Part shown: positions 33,662-43,500 of the stretch, piece after piece
Position numbering within the stretch: the first letter of the stretch is position 1
How the letters are laid out: each line of letters begins with the position of its first letter
DNA from: Brucella anthropi_A
GTDB lineage: Bacteria; Pseudomonadota; Alphaproteobacteria; Rhizobiales; Rhizobiaceae
Length of the DNA stretch: 64,000 nucleotides
NCBI RefSeq assembly: GCF_046630315.1
Contig: NZ_LQBD01000007.1
Location: 90,890-154,889 of the forward strand
Direction: 5' to 3'
The notes under the pieces: model-generated
Told to the model about the DNA's origin: nothing
The model's input: the letters and a program-made list of their open reading frames with translations, nothing else
Databases searched by the model: none
Translations under genes and position numbers: made by a program

Positions 33662-33845
33662 TCTTTCCTCCTTGAAATGGTGCGCAACACAAAGACCAAA
33701 ATCCGGGCCTTGGCAAGCTTTGCCGCGTGACGGCAACCGTCTTCATGAAAATCGATAAAGTGTTTTTCCTGTGACGAGACGCATTCGGCTGTGCATCGCA
33801 AGCCATGACCGCTAAATTACATCTCGCTATAAATAGGAGATATTC

Positions 33846-34277
33846 ATGCCTTCACTGACGCTCGAACGCGCCAATACGATCATCGCCGGGGCCTTTGCCA
33901 AGGCCGGGGAACTGAAACTGAAGCCGCTTGCGGTTTGCGTGCTCGATGCGGGCGGCCATGTGAAGGCTTTCCAGCGTCAGGACGGGGCCTCCATGCTCCG
34001 CTTCGAGATCGGCTCAGGCAAGGCCTATGGCGCGCTTGCGGTCGGCACCGGCTCGCGCTGGCTGAACAATCAGGCGAAGGACCGCCCGCATTTTCTCGAA
34101 GGGCTTTCAGGCGTATCGGGCGGCAGGATCGTGCCGGTGCCGGGCGGCGTACTGATCAAGGATGCAGGCGGCGAGATTCTCGGTGCGGTCGGCATTTCCG
34201 GCGATACGTCGGACAATGACGAGGCTGCGGCCATCGCCGGCATCGAAGCGGCAGGCTTTGCATTCGACGCAGGCTGA
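33846..34277 (+). CDS. GlcG/HbpS-family protein (DUF336)
   Basis: 143 residues. ALAVCVLDAGGHVKAFQRQDGA-type core (near 24-45), GSGKAYGALAVGTGSRWL and a glycine-rich GGRIVPVPGGVLIKDAGGEI are hallmarks of the HbpS/GlcG fold. Relatives bind haem or act as small accessory proteins of oxidation operons; no partner is nearby. TAGGAG precedes the ATG. A short GCAAAA/TTTTGC hairpin follows at 34348. Confidence 0.83.
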   Translation: MPSLTLERANTIIAGAFAKAGELKLKPLAVCVLDAGGHVKAFQRQDGASMLRFEIGSGKAYGALAVGTGSRWLNNQAKDRPHFLEGLSGVSGGRIVPVPGGVLIKDAGGEILGAVGISGDTSDNDEAAAIAGIEAAGFAFDAG

Positions 34278-34384
34278 TCGCCCGCACCGCGAACGGAGAT
34301 GGGGCTGGCAGACATCCTGCCCGCCCCATCATGCGTTTGGAACAAAAGCAAAAGCCTTTTGCAATTGCCCTCCTGCTCCGCCTC

Positions 34385-34585
34385 CTATTTCAGGTTCTTG
34401 CCCGCAAACGCGGCAACCGCACCGGGAACCGCTCGTTCCGTGCTTCCAATCCGGCATGGCGTATCCGATAGATCCAGAATCCCATCTTCATTATAGAGAG
34501 TATTTTCAAATATATTAAAGAAAGAAACTGCCGACTGCACCGACAATCCGCCATTGGCAATTATCGTTTTCAGAATGTAGTCCAT
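34385..34585 (-). CDS. Hypothetical 66-residue protein in an AT-rich island
   Basis: MDYILKTIIANGGLSVQSAV at the N-terminus, GGGA six bases upstream of the ATG. No family recognised. The frame lies partly in a stretch of low GC (about 34450-34740) unlike the rest of the window. It may be a recently acquired or decaying gene, or chance. Confidence 0.3.
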   Translation of the reverse strand: MDYILKTIIANGGLSVQSAVSFFNIFENTLYNEDGILDLSDTPCRIGSTERAVPGAVAAFAGKNLK

Positions 34586-34661
34586 ATCAATTCCCAATCA
34601 AACCAATTAAAACCACGCGATACTCGTCATTATACATTGCGGCATAAATTTGATTTTTTAC

Positions 34662-34686
34662 CAATCAATCAAAAATTGATCGATTG
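34662..34686. repeat. AT-rich inverted repeat
   Basis: CAATCAATCAA, AAA, TTGATCGATTG: 11-bp arms with one mismatch. It lies in the AT-rich island downstream of rpmF; it could be a protein-binding site or remnant end. Confidence 0.35.
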
Positions 34687-34735
34687 CGTATTATATTTAT
34701 GAAATCATCTTAGACTTATGAAATAGGCATAAAAG

Positions 34736-34771
34736 AAAACGCCGCTTCCGGAAACCGGAAACGGCGTTTTT
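34736..34771 (-). terminator. rpmF terminator
   Basis: AAAACGCCG ... CGGCGTTTT outer stem continuing into TCCGG-AAA-CCGGA, with T tracts, about 36 bp past the rpmF stop. Confidence 0.85.
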
Positions 34772-34806
34772 GAAAACCATCTTTCGGCTGCTATGCAGCC
34801 TCAGAC

Positions 34807-34986
34807 TTATTCCTTGGCTTCGAGGACCTGACGGCCGCGATACATACCGCTCTTCAGATCGATATGATGCGGACGGCGAAGTTCGCCCGAGTTCTTGTCC
34901 TCGACATAGGTCGGGGCCTTGAGAGCGTCAGCCGAACGGCGCATGCCGCGCTTCGACGGAGACGTTTTTCGTTTTGGTACTGCCAT
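34807..34986 (-). CDS. rpmF: 50S ribosomal protein L32
   Basis: 59 residues: MAVPKRKTSPSKRGMRRSAD at the start, LRRPHHIDLKSGMYRGRQVL near the end. Zinc-binding cysteines are absent, as in alphaproteobacterial L32. Stands alone here, without plsX/fabH. Confidence 0.95.
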   Translation of the reverse strand: MAVPKRKTSPSKRGMRRSADALKAPTYVEDKNSGELRRPHHIDLKSGMYRGRQVLEAKE

Positions 34987-35135
34987 GGATCCAGCTCCAC
35001 TGATCGGTCAATAAACGTCCGGCACGGCCCCGAAGAGCCTGTCACATCGGACAAAATTCCGGAAAGTCACGTGCCTATACACGCTCTCACGGCATTTGAC
35101 CAGCGGGAGTCTGATCTTTTTTTCGTATTGCGTGT

Positions 35136-35870
35136 TTATTGCACGCAAACCACATAGGGGCCCGCTCGCGCGGCGCGTCCGGCAACGATCCGGCCGATGC
35201 GCCGCATGTTGCGCGTCGGCTTGGCGGGATTGCGAAGGGCCGGGTTGGGCAGCGTGACGGCAAGCAGCGCGGCTTGCTGGGCGTTGAGTTTTGCTGCCGG
35301 GCGCTTGAAATAATGCCGGGCTGCGGCCTCGATCCCATAGATGCCTGGCCCCCACTCGGCAATATTGAGGTAGATTTCCATGATGCGTTTCTTGGACAGA
35401 AGGCCGTCGGCGGCCAGCGCCAGCGGAAATTCCAGCCCCTTGCGGAGATAGGAGCGTCCGTTCCAGAGGAAAAGGTTCTTCACGGTCTGCATGGTGATCG
35501 TGGAAGCGCCGCGGCTGGGGCCTCCCTCGCCCGCATCGTCCAGAACCAGCCCGAGCTGATGCCAGTCCACCCCGCCATGGCTGCAAAACTGGCCGTCCTC
35601 GGCCATCATGACCGAATTGACGAGAACCGGCGCGACATCGTCGATGCTCACCCATCTGCGTTCCACGTCCTGAAACAGAACATAGTCCTTGACCATCAGG
35701 GTCGAGATCGGGCGAACGAAAGGCACGGAATAGACGAGGAGCAGAAAGATCGGCAGGACAGCCAGAACCACCAGAATCTTGAGCGCGAGCGCAATCCGGG
35801 CGCCCCAAACGGGATCTGCCAGATAATTGCGCCCATCCTTGCTCTTGATGATGATTTTTGCCACGTCCAT
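35136..35870 (-). CDS. mtgA: Monofunctional biosynthetic peptidoglycan transglycosylase
   Basis: 244 residues. One N-terminal membrane anchor (ALALKILVVLAVLPIFLLLV), then the GT51 domain: catalytic glutamate in MMAEDGQFCSHGGVDW (near residue 92), RGASTITMQTVKNLFLW, RIMEIYLNIAEWGPGIYGIE and AALLAVTLPNP. No transpeptidase domain, so it only polymerises glycan strands from lipid II. ATG at 35870 gives the usual length. Confidence 0.93.
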   Translation of the reverse strand: MDVAKIIIKSKDGRNYLADPVWGARIALALKILVVLAVLPIFLLLVYSVPFVRPISTLMVKDYVLFQDVERRWVSIDDVAPVLVNSVMMAEDGQFCSHGGVDWHQLGLVLDDAGEGGPSRGASTITMQTVKNLFLWNGRSYLRKGLEFPLALAADGLLSKKRIMEIYLNIAEWGPGIYGIEAAARHYFKRPAAKLNAQQAALLAVTLPNPALRNPAKPTRNMRRIGRIVAGRAARAGPYVVCVQ

Positions 35871-36050
35871 CGCCTGCTGCCTTCCCCTCAAGCGACATAA
35901 ACCATTCCTTAATAAGTTTGAACCGGATTCCATAATCCGACCGCCGAAATACGTCGAAACGCGCCGTTTCGTGACGTTCAAATGAAAAAGCCTGTGCTGA
36001 TCGTTGTGGCCGGTTGACCAATTCCGCGCTTTCGTCCATCCCATTCTTCC

Positions 36051-36965
36051 ATGGAAAAGCTGCCGACCGATTTCACCGCCGTTCTCAACCATCGCGCCCT
36101 GGAAGTGGAAGCCGTCCTTGTCGCCCTTCTGGACGAGCGCCCGCGCAGCGGCGAGATTGCCCGCCCGGAGCGGCTCATCGCCGCCATGCGCCATGGTGTC
36201 TTGAATGGCGGCAAGCGCCTCAGGCCCTTTCTGGTCATTGAAAGCGCGGCCCTGTTCGGCAAGACCGGCGATGCCGTTCTGCGTGTTGCGGCGGCACTCG
36301 AATGCATTCACTGCTATTCGCTCGTCCATGACGACCTGCCTGCGATGGATGATGACGATCTGCGCCGGGGCCAGCCGACCGTGCACAAGGCTTTTGACGA
36401 GGCGGCCGCCATTCTGGCCGGCGACAGCCTTCTGACCTACGCTTTCGACATCATCGCATCCGACGAAACGGAACTGGATGCCACCACCCGCGTGCAATTG
36501 ATTGCCGCGCTCGCCCGCGCGTCGGGCCTGGGCGGCATGGCAGGCGGACAGGCGCTCGATCTGATGGCCGAAACCGCAAAGCCGGACGAGGCAGGCATCA
36601 TCACGCTTCAGGCGATGAAGACCGGCGCGCTGATCCGCTTTGCCTGTGAAGCCGGAGCCATCATCGCCAATGCGTCCGGTGAGGACCGCGAACGCATGGC
36701 GGAGTTCGGCGCGGCCATCGGCCTTGCCTTCCAGCTTGCCGACGATCTTCTGGATGTGACCGCGGACGCCGAGGCGATGGGCAAGGCCACCGGCAAGGAT
36801 GCCGCCGCCGGCAAGGCCACGCTGGTTTCACTCCACGGCATCGACTGGACACAGAGGCAACTTTCGGGCCTGGTGGCCCAGGCGGAAAGCCTGCTGGCGC
36901 CCTTCGGCAAGGACGCCGATATTCTCAAGCAGGCCGCCCGTTTCATCGCCGAACGGCAGAATTAA
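36051..36965 (+). CDS. ispA: Farnesyl diphosphate synthase / short-chain polyprenyl synthetase
   Basis: 304 residues. First aspartate-rich motif DDLPAMDDDDLRRG (near 97) and second QLADDLLDVTAD (near 227). GKRLRPFL binds IPP. Product length by context is probably geranyl or farnesyl diphosphate. It converges with ispG, another isoprenoid gene, at a 7-bp gap; no dxs is adjacent. Confidence 0.93.
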   Translation: MEKLPTDFTAVLNHRALEVEAVLVALLDERPRSGEIARPERLIAAMRHGVLNGGKRLRPFLVIESAALFGKTGDAVLRVAAALECIHCYSLVHDDLPAMDDDDLRRGQPTVHKAFDEAAAILAGDSLLTYAFDIIASDETELDATTRVQLIAALARASGLGGMAGGQALDLMAETAKPDEAGIITLQAMKTGALIRFACEAGAIIANASGEDRERMAEFGAAIGLAFQLADDLLDVTADAEAMGKATGKDAAAGKATLVSLHGIDWTQRQLSGLVAQAESLLAPFGKDADILKQAARFIAERQN

Positions 36966-36972
36966 CAACGCC

Positions 36973-38235
36973 TCAAGACGCGATCTTGCGATCAAGGCCG
37001 AAACGGTTTTCGATGTAATCGGCGACCATCTTCTGGAAGTCTTCGGCAATGCCGGGGCCGCGCAGGGTCGTGACCTTCTTGCCATCCACGAAAACCGGGG
37101 CGGACGGGGTTTCGCCCGTGCCGGGAAGCGAGATGCCGATATCGGCATGTTTCGATTCGCCCGGTCCATTGACGATGCAGCCCATGACCGCAACCGACAG
37201 CGCCTCGACACCCGGATATTTCTCGCGCCAGACCGGCATGTTGCGGCGGATATCGTCCTGAATGGTCTGCGCCAGCTCCTGAAACACGGTCGATGTCGTG
37301 CGACCGCAACCGGGGCAGGCCGCGACAATCGGAATGAACTGACGGAAACCCATGGTTTGCAGCAATTCCTGCGCCACCTGCACTTCGCGCGTGCGGTCGC
37401 CGCCCGGTTCCGGTGTCAGGGAAATGCGGATCGTATCGCCGATGCCCTGCTGCAACAAAATGCCCATGGCCGCTGACGAGGCGACGACGCCCTTGGTGCC
37501 CATGCCCGCTTCCGTGAGGCCCAGATGCAGCGCATGGTCGCAACGCTGCGCCAGCATCGTATAAACGGCAATCAGGTCCTGCACCTGGCTGACCTTGGCC
37601 GACAGGATGATCTTGTCGCGGCCAAGCCCGATCTCTTCGGCCAGATTGGCCGAGATCAGCGCCGACTGCACAATGGCCTCGCGCATGACTTCCTGCGCGG
37701 AAAGCGGCGCGCCCTCGGCCTGGTTGCGATCCATCAGCGTGGTCAGGAGTTCCTGATCGAGCGAACCCCAGTTGACCCCGATACGCACCGGCTTGTCATG
37801 GCGGATCGCCATTTCGACGATATCGGCGAACTGCTTGTCCTTCTTGTCCTTGAAACCGACATTGCCGGGATTGATGCGATATTTGGCAAGCGCTTCCGCA
37901 CAGGCCGGGTGATCGGCCAAAAGCTTGTGGCCGATATAATGGAAATCGCCGACCAGCGGCACATTGTGGCCAAGACGCTCCAGCCGCTCGCGGATTTTCG
38001 GCACGGCGGCAGCCGATTCATCGCGATCCACCGTGATGCGCACGATCTCCGACCCGGCGCGGTGGAGGGCGGCAACTTGCGCAACGGTGCCATCAATATC
38101 CGCCGTGTCCGTATTGGTCATGGATTGCACGACGACAGGCGCGCTGCCGCCGACGATAACGCCGCCGACACTGACGCCGACCGACTGGCGGCGGGGAAAT
38201 GGATGCGAAAAATAGCTGACGGTCTCGGAAGACAT
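36973..38235 (-). CDS. ispG: 4-hydroxy-3-methylbut-2-en-1-yl diphosphate synthase (GcpE)
   Basis: 420 residues, the length of the bacterial short form. Converts MEcPP to HMBPP in the MEP pathway with a 4Fe-4S cluster. The cluster cysteines are in VAACPGCGRTTS (near 308) and GCIVNGPGESKHADIG (near 352). The N-terminal TIM barrel shows VQSMTNTDTADIDGTVAQV. Confidence 0.97.
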   Translation of the reverse strand: MSSETVSYFSHPFPRRQSVGVSVGGVIVGGSAPVVVQSMTNTDTADIDGTVAQVAALHRAGSEIVRITVDRDESAAAVPKIRERLERLGHNVPLVGDFHYIGHKLLADHPACAEALAKYRINPGNVGFKDKKDKQFADIVEMAIRHDKPVRIGVNWGSLDQELLTTLMDRNQAEGAPLSAQEVMREAIVQSALISANLAEEIGLGRDKIILSAKVSQVQDLIAVYTMLAQRCDHALHLGLTEAGMGTKGVVASSAAMGILLQQGIGDTIRISLTPEPGGDRTREVQVAQELLQTMGFRQFIPIVAACPGCGRTTSTVFQELAQTIQDDIRRNMPVWREKYPGVEALSVAVMGCIVNGPGESKHADIGISLPGTGETPSAPVFVDGKKVTTLRGPGIAEDFQKMVADYIENRFGLDRKIAS

Positions 38236-38402
38236 TTTGCTCTGTTCTTAACTGTACCTGTTTTCAGGTGGCGCAGCGCGACGCGAATGTCAACGCCTGC
38301 ATATAACTGGGCCTGCGTATATCCGGCTTTCGCTTTATATAATCGCTTGCCGAGGCAATGTCGCCCTCTCATTATGTCGTGACCACAAGGAGGAGCCTGC
38401 CA

Positions 38403-39194
38403 ATGACCGACGCATCTGCCCGCAAGACCGCAATCGTCACCGGATCGAATTCCGGGATCGGCCTCGGCATAGCCCATGCGCTGGCGGCGGCGGGACACAA
38501 GGTCGTGATAAATTCCTTCACCGACCGCGACGAGGATCATGCGCTTGCGGCCAGGCTGGGGGAAGAACATGGCGCGAGCGTGGTCTATATCGCCGCCGAC
38601 ATGTCGAAGGCGGATCAATGCCGCGCACTGATCGCAGAAACTGCAAAGCGGTTCGGCAGTGTGGACATTCTCGTCAACAATGCCGGCATCCAGCATGTGT
38701 CTCCGGTTGAGGAATTTCCACCTGAGCAATGGGACCGCATCATCGCGATCAACCTGACATCGGCCTTCCACACCGCCGCCGCCGCCATCCCGCATATGCG
38801 AAAGGCCGGCTGGGGCCGCATCATCAACATCGCCTCCGCGCATGGCCTCGTGGCCTCGCCGTTCAAATCGGCCTATGTGGCCGCCAAGCATGGCATTGTC
38901 GGCTTTACCAAGACTTTGGCGCTGGAGCTTGCCACAGCAAAGATCACCGCCAATTCCATCTGTCCCGGCTATGTGCTGACCCCGCTCGTGGAAGCGCAGA
39001 TACCCGACCAAATGAAGGCCCATCACATGGACCGCGAAACCGTGATCCGCGAGGTGATGCTGGATAAACAGCCGACGAAGGAATTCGTCACCACGGCTCA
39101 GATCGGGGCCGTCGCCGCCTTCCTCGCAAGCGATGCGGCAGCGCAGATCAACGGCGCCGCCATTCCCGTCGACGGCGGCTGGACGGCGGAATAA
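38403..39194 (+). CDS. bdhA: 3-hydroxybutyrate dehydrogenase-like SDR
   Basis: 263 residues. SDR nucleotide motif GSNSGIGLGIAHALA, NNAGIQHVSPVEEFP, catalytic Ser in NIASAHGLV and Tyr/Lys in SAYVAAKHGIVG. The C-terminus EVMLDKQPTKEFVTTAQIGA is characteristic of D-3-hydroxybutyrate dehydrogenases, which interconvert hydroxybutyrate and acetoacetate with NAD. ATG at 38403 follows AAGGAGGAG. Confidence 0.87.
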   Translation: MTDASARKTAIVTGSNSGIGLGIAHALAAAGHKVVINSFTDRDEDHALAARLGEEHGASVVYIAADMSKADQCRALIAETAKRFGSVDILVNNAGIQHVSPVEEFPPEQWDRIIAINLTSAFHTAAAAIPHMRKAGWGRIINIASAHGLVASPFKSAYVAAKHGIVGFTKTLALELATAKITANSICPGYVLTPLVEAQIPDQMKAHHMDRETVIREVMLDKQPTKEFVTTAQIGAVAAFLASDAAAQINGAAIPVDGGWTAE

Positions 39195-39196
39195 CC

Positions 39197-40390
39197 TTAA
39201 TGCTTTTGGTCGGCATATCGGGCGAGACTTGAGAAGGCCAGCACCACCAGCAGCAAGACCGGAAGCGCCAGAAACACCACGCCGAAGCCGCTGTGCTTGG
39301 CAACAAAGCCGATCAGCGACGGCGCCACCAGCATGCCGGAATAACCGAGCGTGGTGGCTATCGACAGGCCGACGCTCGGATTGACGCCCGGCATGTTGCC
39401 CGCCATCGAGAAGGCGATCGGCACCATGTTGGAAATGCCGATCCCGCAGATCGCAAAGCCGATGATGGCGGTTGCCGCGCTGTTTCCAAAACCGACGATC
39501 AACATGCCGATAATGGCAATGATCGTGCAGGCGCGCAGGGTTTTAACCGCGCCGAAACGGTCGCGCACCAGATCGCCCGCAAAACGCATGACAGCCATAG
39601 ACCCCGAAAAGGCCGCAAAACCGAAGCCCGCCACCGTGACGGAAGCGCCCAGATCCTGACGCATATGATAGGCGCCCCAATCAAGGATCGCGCCTTCCGG
39701 CACCATGGAAAACAGCGCCATGACGCCGACAAGCCACGGCAAGGGACTGCGCGGCAGGGCAAGCTTCTGCTTTTCGCCGCTTGGATGATGGTGTTGCGTA
39801 TCGGGAATGATCGATGGCCAGGCAATGGCGATCAGAATGGCGGCGGCGATCATCGTGACCAGCGCATGGACGGTCGAACCGAATTGCGCGATGAGAAAGC
39901 CGCCCGTTGCGGCGCCGATCAGGCCGCCAAGGCTCCAGAAGGCGTGACAGGATGACATGATGGCGCGGCGCATCTTTTTCTCGACCGCGACCGCATTGGC
40001 ATTCATGGATACATCCATCGCAGCCATGGTCCCGCCGAAATAGAACATCGCGATCACAGCCGTAACCACATTGGGCACCAGCGCGATGACGACCAGTGCG
40101 GGAATGAAGGCAAGCGCGAAAATGCGCACCACAAGGCCCGAACCGCGATGCGCGGAAAGAGCGCCCGCGACCGGCATCATGGCCAGGGAACCAAGGCCGA
40201 ATATGAGGATCATCAGCCCCATACCGGCGCTGTCGAGCCCCAGACGCGCGGCGAATTCCGGGATTTTCGGGGCCCAGCCACCGAAAATATAACCGTTCAT
40301 CAGAAAGAGAAGCGCAACGGCAATCCGCTCTCTGGTTATAATCGGCGCGCGCGCAGGCGCGGCATCTTCGCGTCCGGAAACCTGTTCCAT
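39197..40390 (-). CDS. MFS transporter (FucP/YbjJ-like)
   Basis: 397 residues, 12 membrane segments. FLMNGYIFGGWAPKIPEFAA and GGTMAAMDVSMNANAVAVEK resemble the YbjJ/FucP-type MFS subgroup. The short basic loop ARYADQKH closes the C-terminus. Substrate unknown. It converges on bdhA with only 2 bp between stop codons. Confidence 0.83.
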   Translation of the reverse strand: MEQVSGREDAAPARAPIITRERIAVALLFLMNGYIFGGWAPKIPEFAARLGLDSAGMGLMILIFGLGSLAMMPVAGALSAHRGSGLVVRIFALAFIPALVVIALVPNVVTAVIAMFYFGGTMAAMDVSMNANAVAVEKKMRRAIMSSCHAFWSLGGLIGAATGGFLIAQFGSTVHALVTMIAAAILIAIAWPSIIPDTQHHHPSGEKQKLALPRSPLPWLVGVMALFSMVPEGAILDWGAYHMRQDLGASVTVAGFGFAAFSGSMAVMRFAGDLVRDRFGAVKTLRACTIIAIIGMLIVGFGNSAATAIIGFAICGIGISNMVPIAFSMAGNMPGVNPSVGLSIATTLGYSGMLVAPSLIGFVAKHSGFGVVFLALPVLLLVVLAFSSLARYADQKH

Positions 40391-40529
40391 TTTGCCCTTA
40401 CCCGCACAAGATCAATATTCTGCCCACACAGCCAATCATGGTGATGGATTGCTTGTCTATCCCGAGACTTGCGGAAAATCGAGAGGGACCAGCCATACCA
40501 AACCTCGACCAGCCCGCCTTTCGCATTTC

Positions 40530-43500
40530 TCACGCGTCATAGGTAATCAGCAAATCCTTGGCGTCGATCTGTTCGCCGGGGCGCACCAGCACTTCCGCGA
40601 TCGTGCCATCGCGTTCGGCATGGATGGCGGTTTCCATCTTCATCGCTTCGATGGACAAAAGCACATCGCCCTGCGAAACCTTCTGGCCGCTCGCCACGGC
40701 AACCGTCGAGACAACACCCGGCATCGGCGCGCCGACCTCTTTGTCGTTGCCCGCTTCCACCTTGCGGCGGACACCGCCGGAGGCACCCTTGGCGCGATTG
40801 GGTACCTTGATGCGGCGCGGCTGGCCGTTCAGCTCGAAGAACACCGTCACCATGCCCTTCTCGTCGGTCTCGCTCATCGCCTGATTGACGATCACCAGCG
40901 TCTTGCCGCGTTCCAGATCGACAAAGACCTCTTCTTCCGGCTTGAGACCATAGAAATAAACCGGCGTCGGCAGCACGCTTGTCGGGCCATAGGTTTCCTG
41001 CGCCGCCGCATAATCCGTAAAGACCTTCGGATACATCAGCGCCGAGGCAAATTCCTGATCGGACAGCTTGCGGCCAATACTTTCCTCAAAGCCCTTGCGT
41101 TCCGCATCGAGATCGGCGGCAGGCAAAAGCGAGCCGGGACGCACGGTGAAAGGCTTTTCGCCCTTCAGAACCTTTTTCTGCAAGGCTTGCGGCCAGCCCG
41201 ACGGCGGCTGGCCGAGATCGCCGCGCATCATCGAAACCACCGAATCCGGGAAGGCGATATCCTTGGCCGGGTTCTCGACATCGGCGACGGTAAGGTCTTG
41301 GGCAACCATCATCAGCGCCATGTCGCCCACCACCTTGGAGGATGGCGTTACCTTGACGATATCGCCGAACATGCGGTTCACATCGGCATAGGCCTGCGCC
41401 ACCTCATGCCAGCGCGTTTCCAGCCCCAGCGAGCGCGCCTGTTCCTTCAGATTGGTGAACTGACCGCCCGGCATTTCATGCAGATAGACTTCCGAAGCCG
41501 GTCCCTTGAGATCGCTTTCAAAGGCCGCATACTGGTTGCGCACCGCTTCCCAATAGAAGGAAATGCGGCGGATCGAATCGGGATCGAGCCCCGGATCGCG
41601 TTCCGAACCGGACAGCGCCTCGACAATCGAACCGAGGCAGGGCTGCGAGGTGTTGCCCGAAAGCGCATCCATGGCCGCATCCACCACATCCACACCCGCA
41701 TCGACCGCAGCAAGCACGGTCGCCGCCGAAATGCCCGACGTATCATGCGTGTGGAAATGAATCGGCAGATCGGTTTCCTCGCGCAGCGCCTTGAACAGCA
41801 CGCGCGCGGCGGCAGGCTTCAGCAAGCCCGCCATATCCTTGACCGCAATGATATGCGCGCCCGCTTTTTCGACTTCCTTCGCCAGATCGACATAATATTT
41901 GAGGTCATATTTGGCGCGGTCCGGGTTCAGAATATCGCCCGTGTAGCAGATCGCCGCTTCGCAGAGCTTGTTTTCCTCCAGCACCGCATCCATCGACACG
42001 CGCATGTTCTCGACCCAGTTGAGGCTGTCGAAAACGCGGAACAGATCGATGCCACCGCGCGCCGCCTCACGCACGAAATGTTTCACCACATTGTCGGGAT
42101 AGGATTTATAGCCAACCCCGTTGGCTCCGCGCAGAAGCATCTGCAACAGGAGATTGGGCGCGCCTTCCCGCACCAGCGCCAGACGCTCCCACGGATCTTC
42201 GGTGAGGAAGCGCATGGAGACGTCGAAAGTCGCGCCGCCCCAGCATTCCAACGAGAACAGGTTCGGCAGCGCCTGCGCGTAAGCATTGGCGATCCGCGCA
42301 ATGTCATATGTGCGCACGCGCGTGGCGAGCAATGACTGATGGCCGTCGCGCATGGTGGTGTCGGTGATCAGCACGCGCTTTTCATTGCGCACCCATTCGG
42401 CGAATTTCTTCGGCCCAAGCTGGTCGAGACGCTGCCTGGTGCCGTCAATGACCGGCTTGTCGCCGAACCACGGCGCACGCGGCTTGGCGGCATCGCTGGC
42501 TGGCTTTGCGCGGCCCTTGGTCTCGGGATGGCCGTTGACAGTCACATCGGCAATATAGGTCAAAAGCTTGGTGGCGCGGTCCTGACGCTTCATCTGCGTG
42601 AAGAGTTCAGGCGTCGTATCGATGAACCGCGTCGTATAGTCGTTCGACTGGAATTTCGGATGATTGATGATCGCTTCGACAAAGGTGAGGTTGGTCGCCA
42701 CGCCGCGAATGCGGAACTCGCGGAGCGCCCGGTCCATGCGGTGAATGGCTTCAAGCGGCGTCGCGCCGGAGGCCGTGACCTTGACGAGAAGCGGATCGTA
42801 ATAGCGGGTGATGAACGCGCCCGAATAGGCCGTGCCGCCATCCAGACGAATGCCGAAACCCGCCGCCGAGCGATAGGCCTGGATGCGCCCGTAATCGGGG
42901 ATGAAATTCTGTTCGGGGTCTTCCGTCGTGATGCGGCATTGCAGCGCGTGGCCGTGGAGGCGGATATCCTCCTGGCGCGGCACACCCGATTCCGGCGTGC
43001 CGATGGCAAAGCCTTCGAGAAGATGGATCTGCGCCTTGACGATGTCGATGCCGGTCACTTCTTCCGTGACCGTATGCTCTACCTGAATGCGCGGATTGAC
43101 CTCGATGAAATAGAACTTGCCGGTGTCGGCATCCATGAGGAACTCGACCGTGCCTGCGCCGATATAATCGGTGGCATGCGCAATCTTCAGCCCGTAAGCC
43201 GCCAGTTCCCGGCGCTGCTCGTCGTTGAGATAGGGTGCGGGCGCGCGCTCCACGACCTTCTGGTTTCGGCGCTGGATGGAGCAGTCGCGCTCGAAGAGAT
43301 GCACCGCATTGCCATGCATATCGCCCAATATCTGCACTTCGACGTGCCGGGCACGCTCGACCAGCTTTTCCAGATAAACCTCATCCTTGCCGAAGGCGGC
43401 CTTGGCCTCGCGCTTGGCCTCCGTCACCTCGCGGGCAAGATCAGCCTCGGCGCGGATGGCGCGCATGCCGCGGCCGCCGCCGCCCCAGCTTGCCTTCAGC

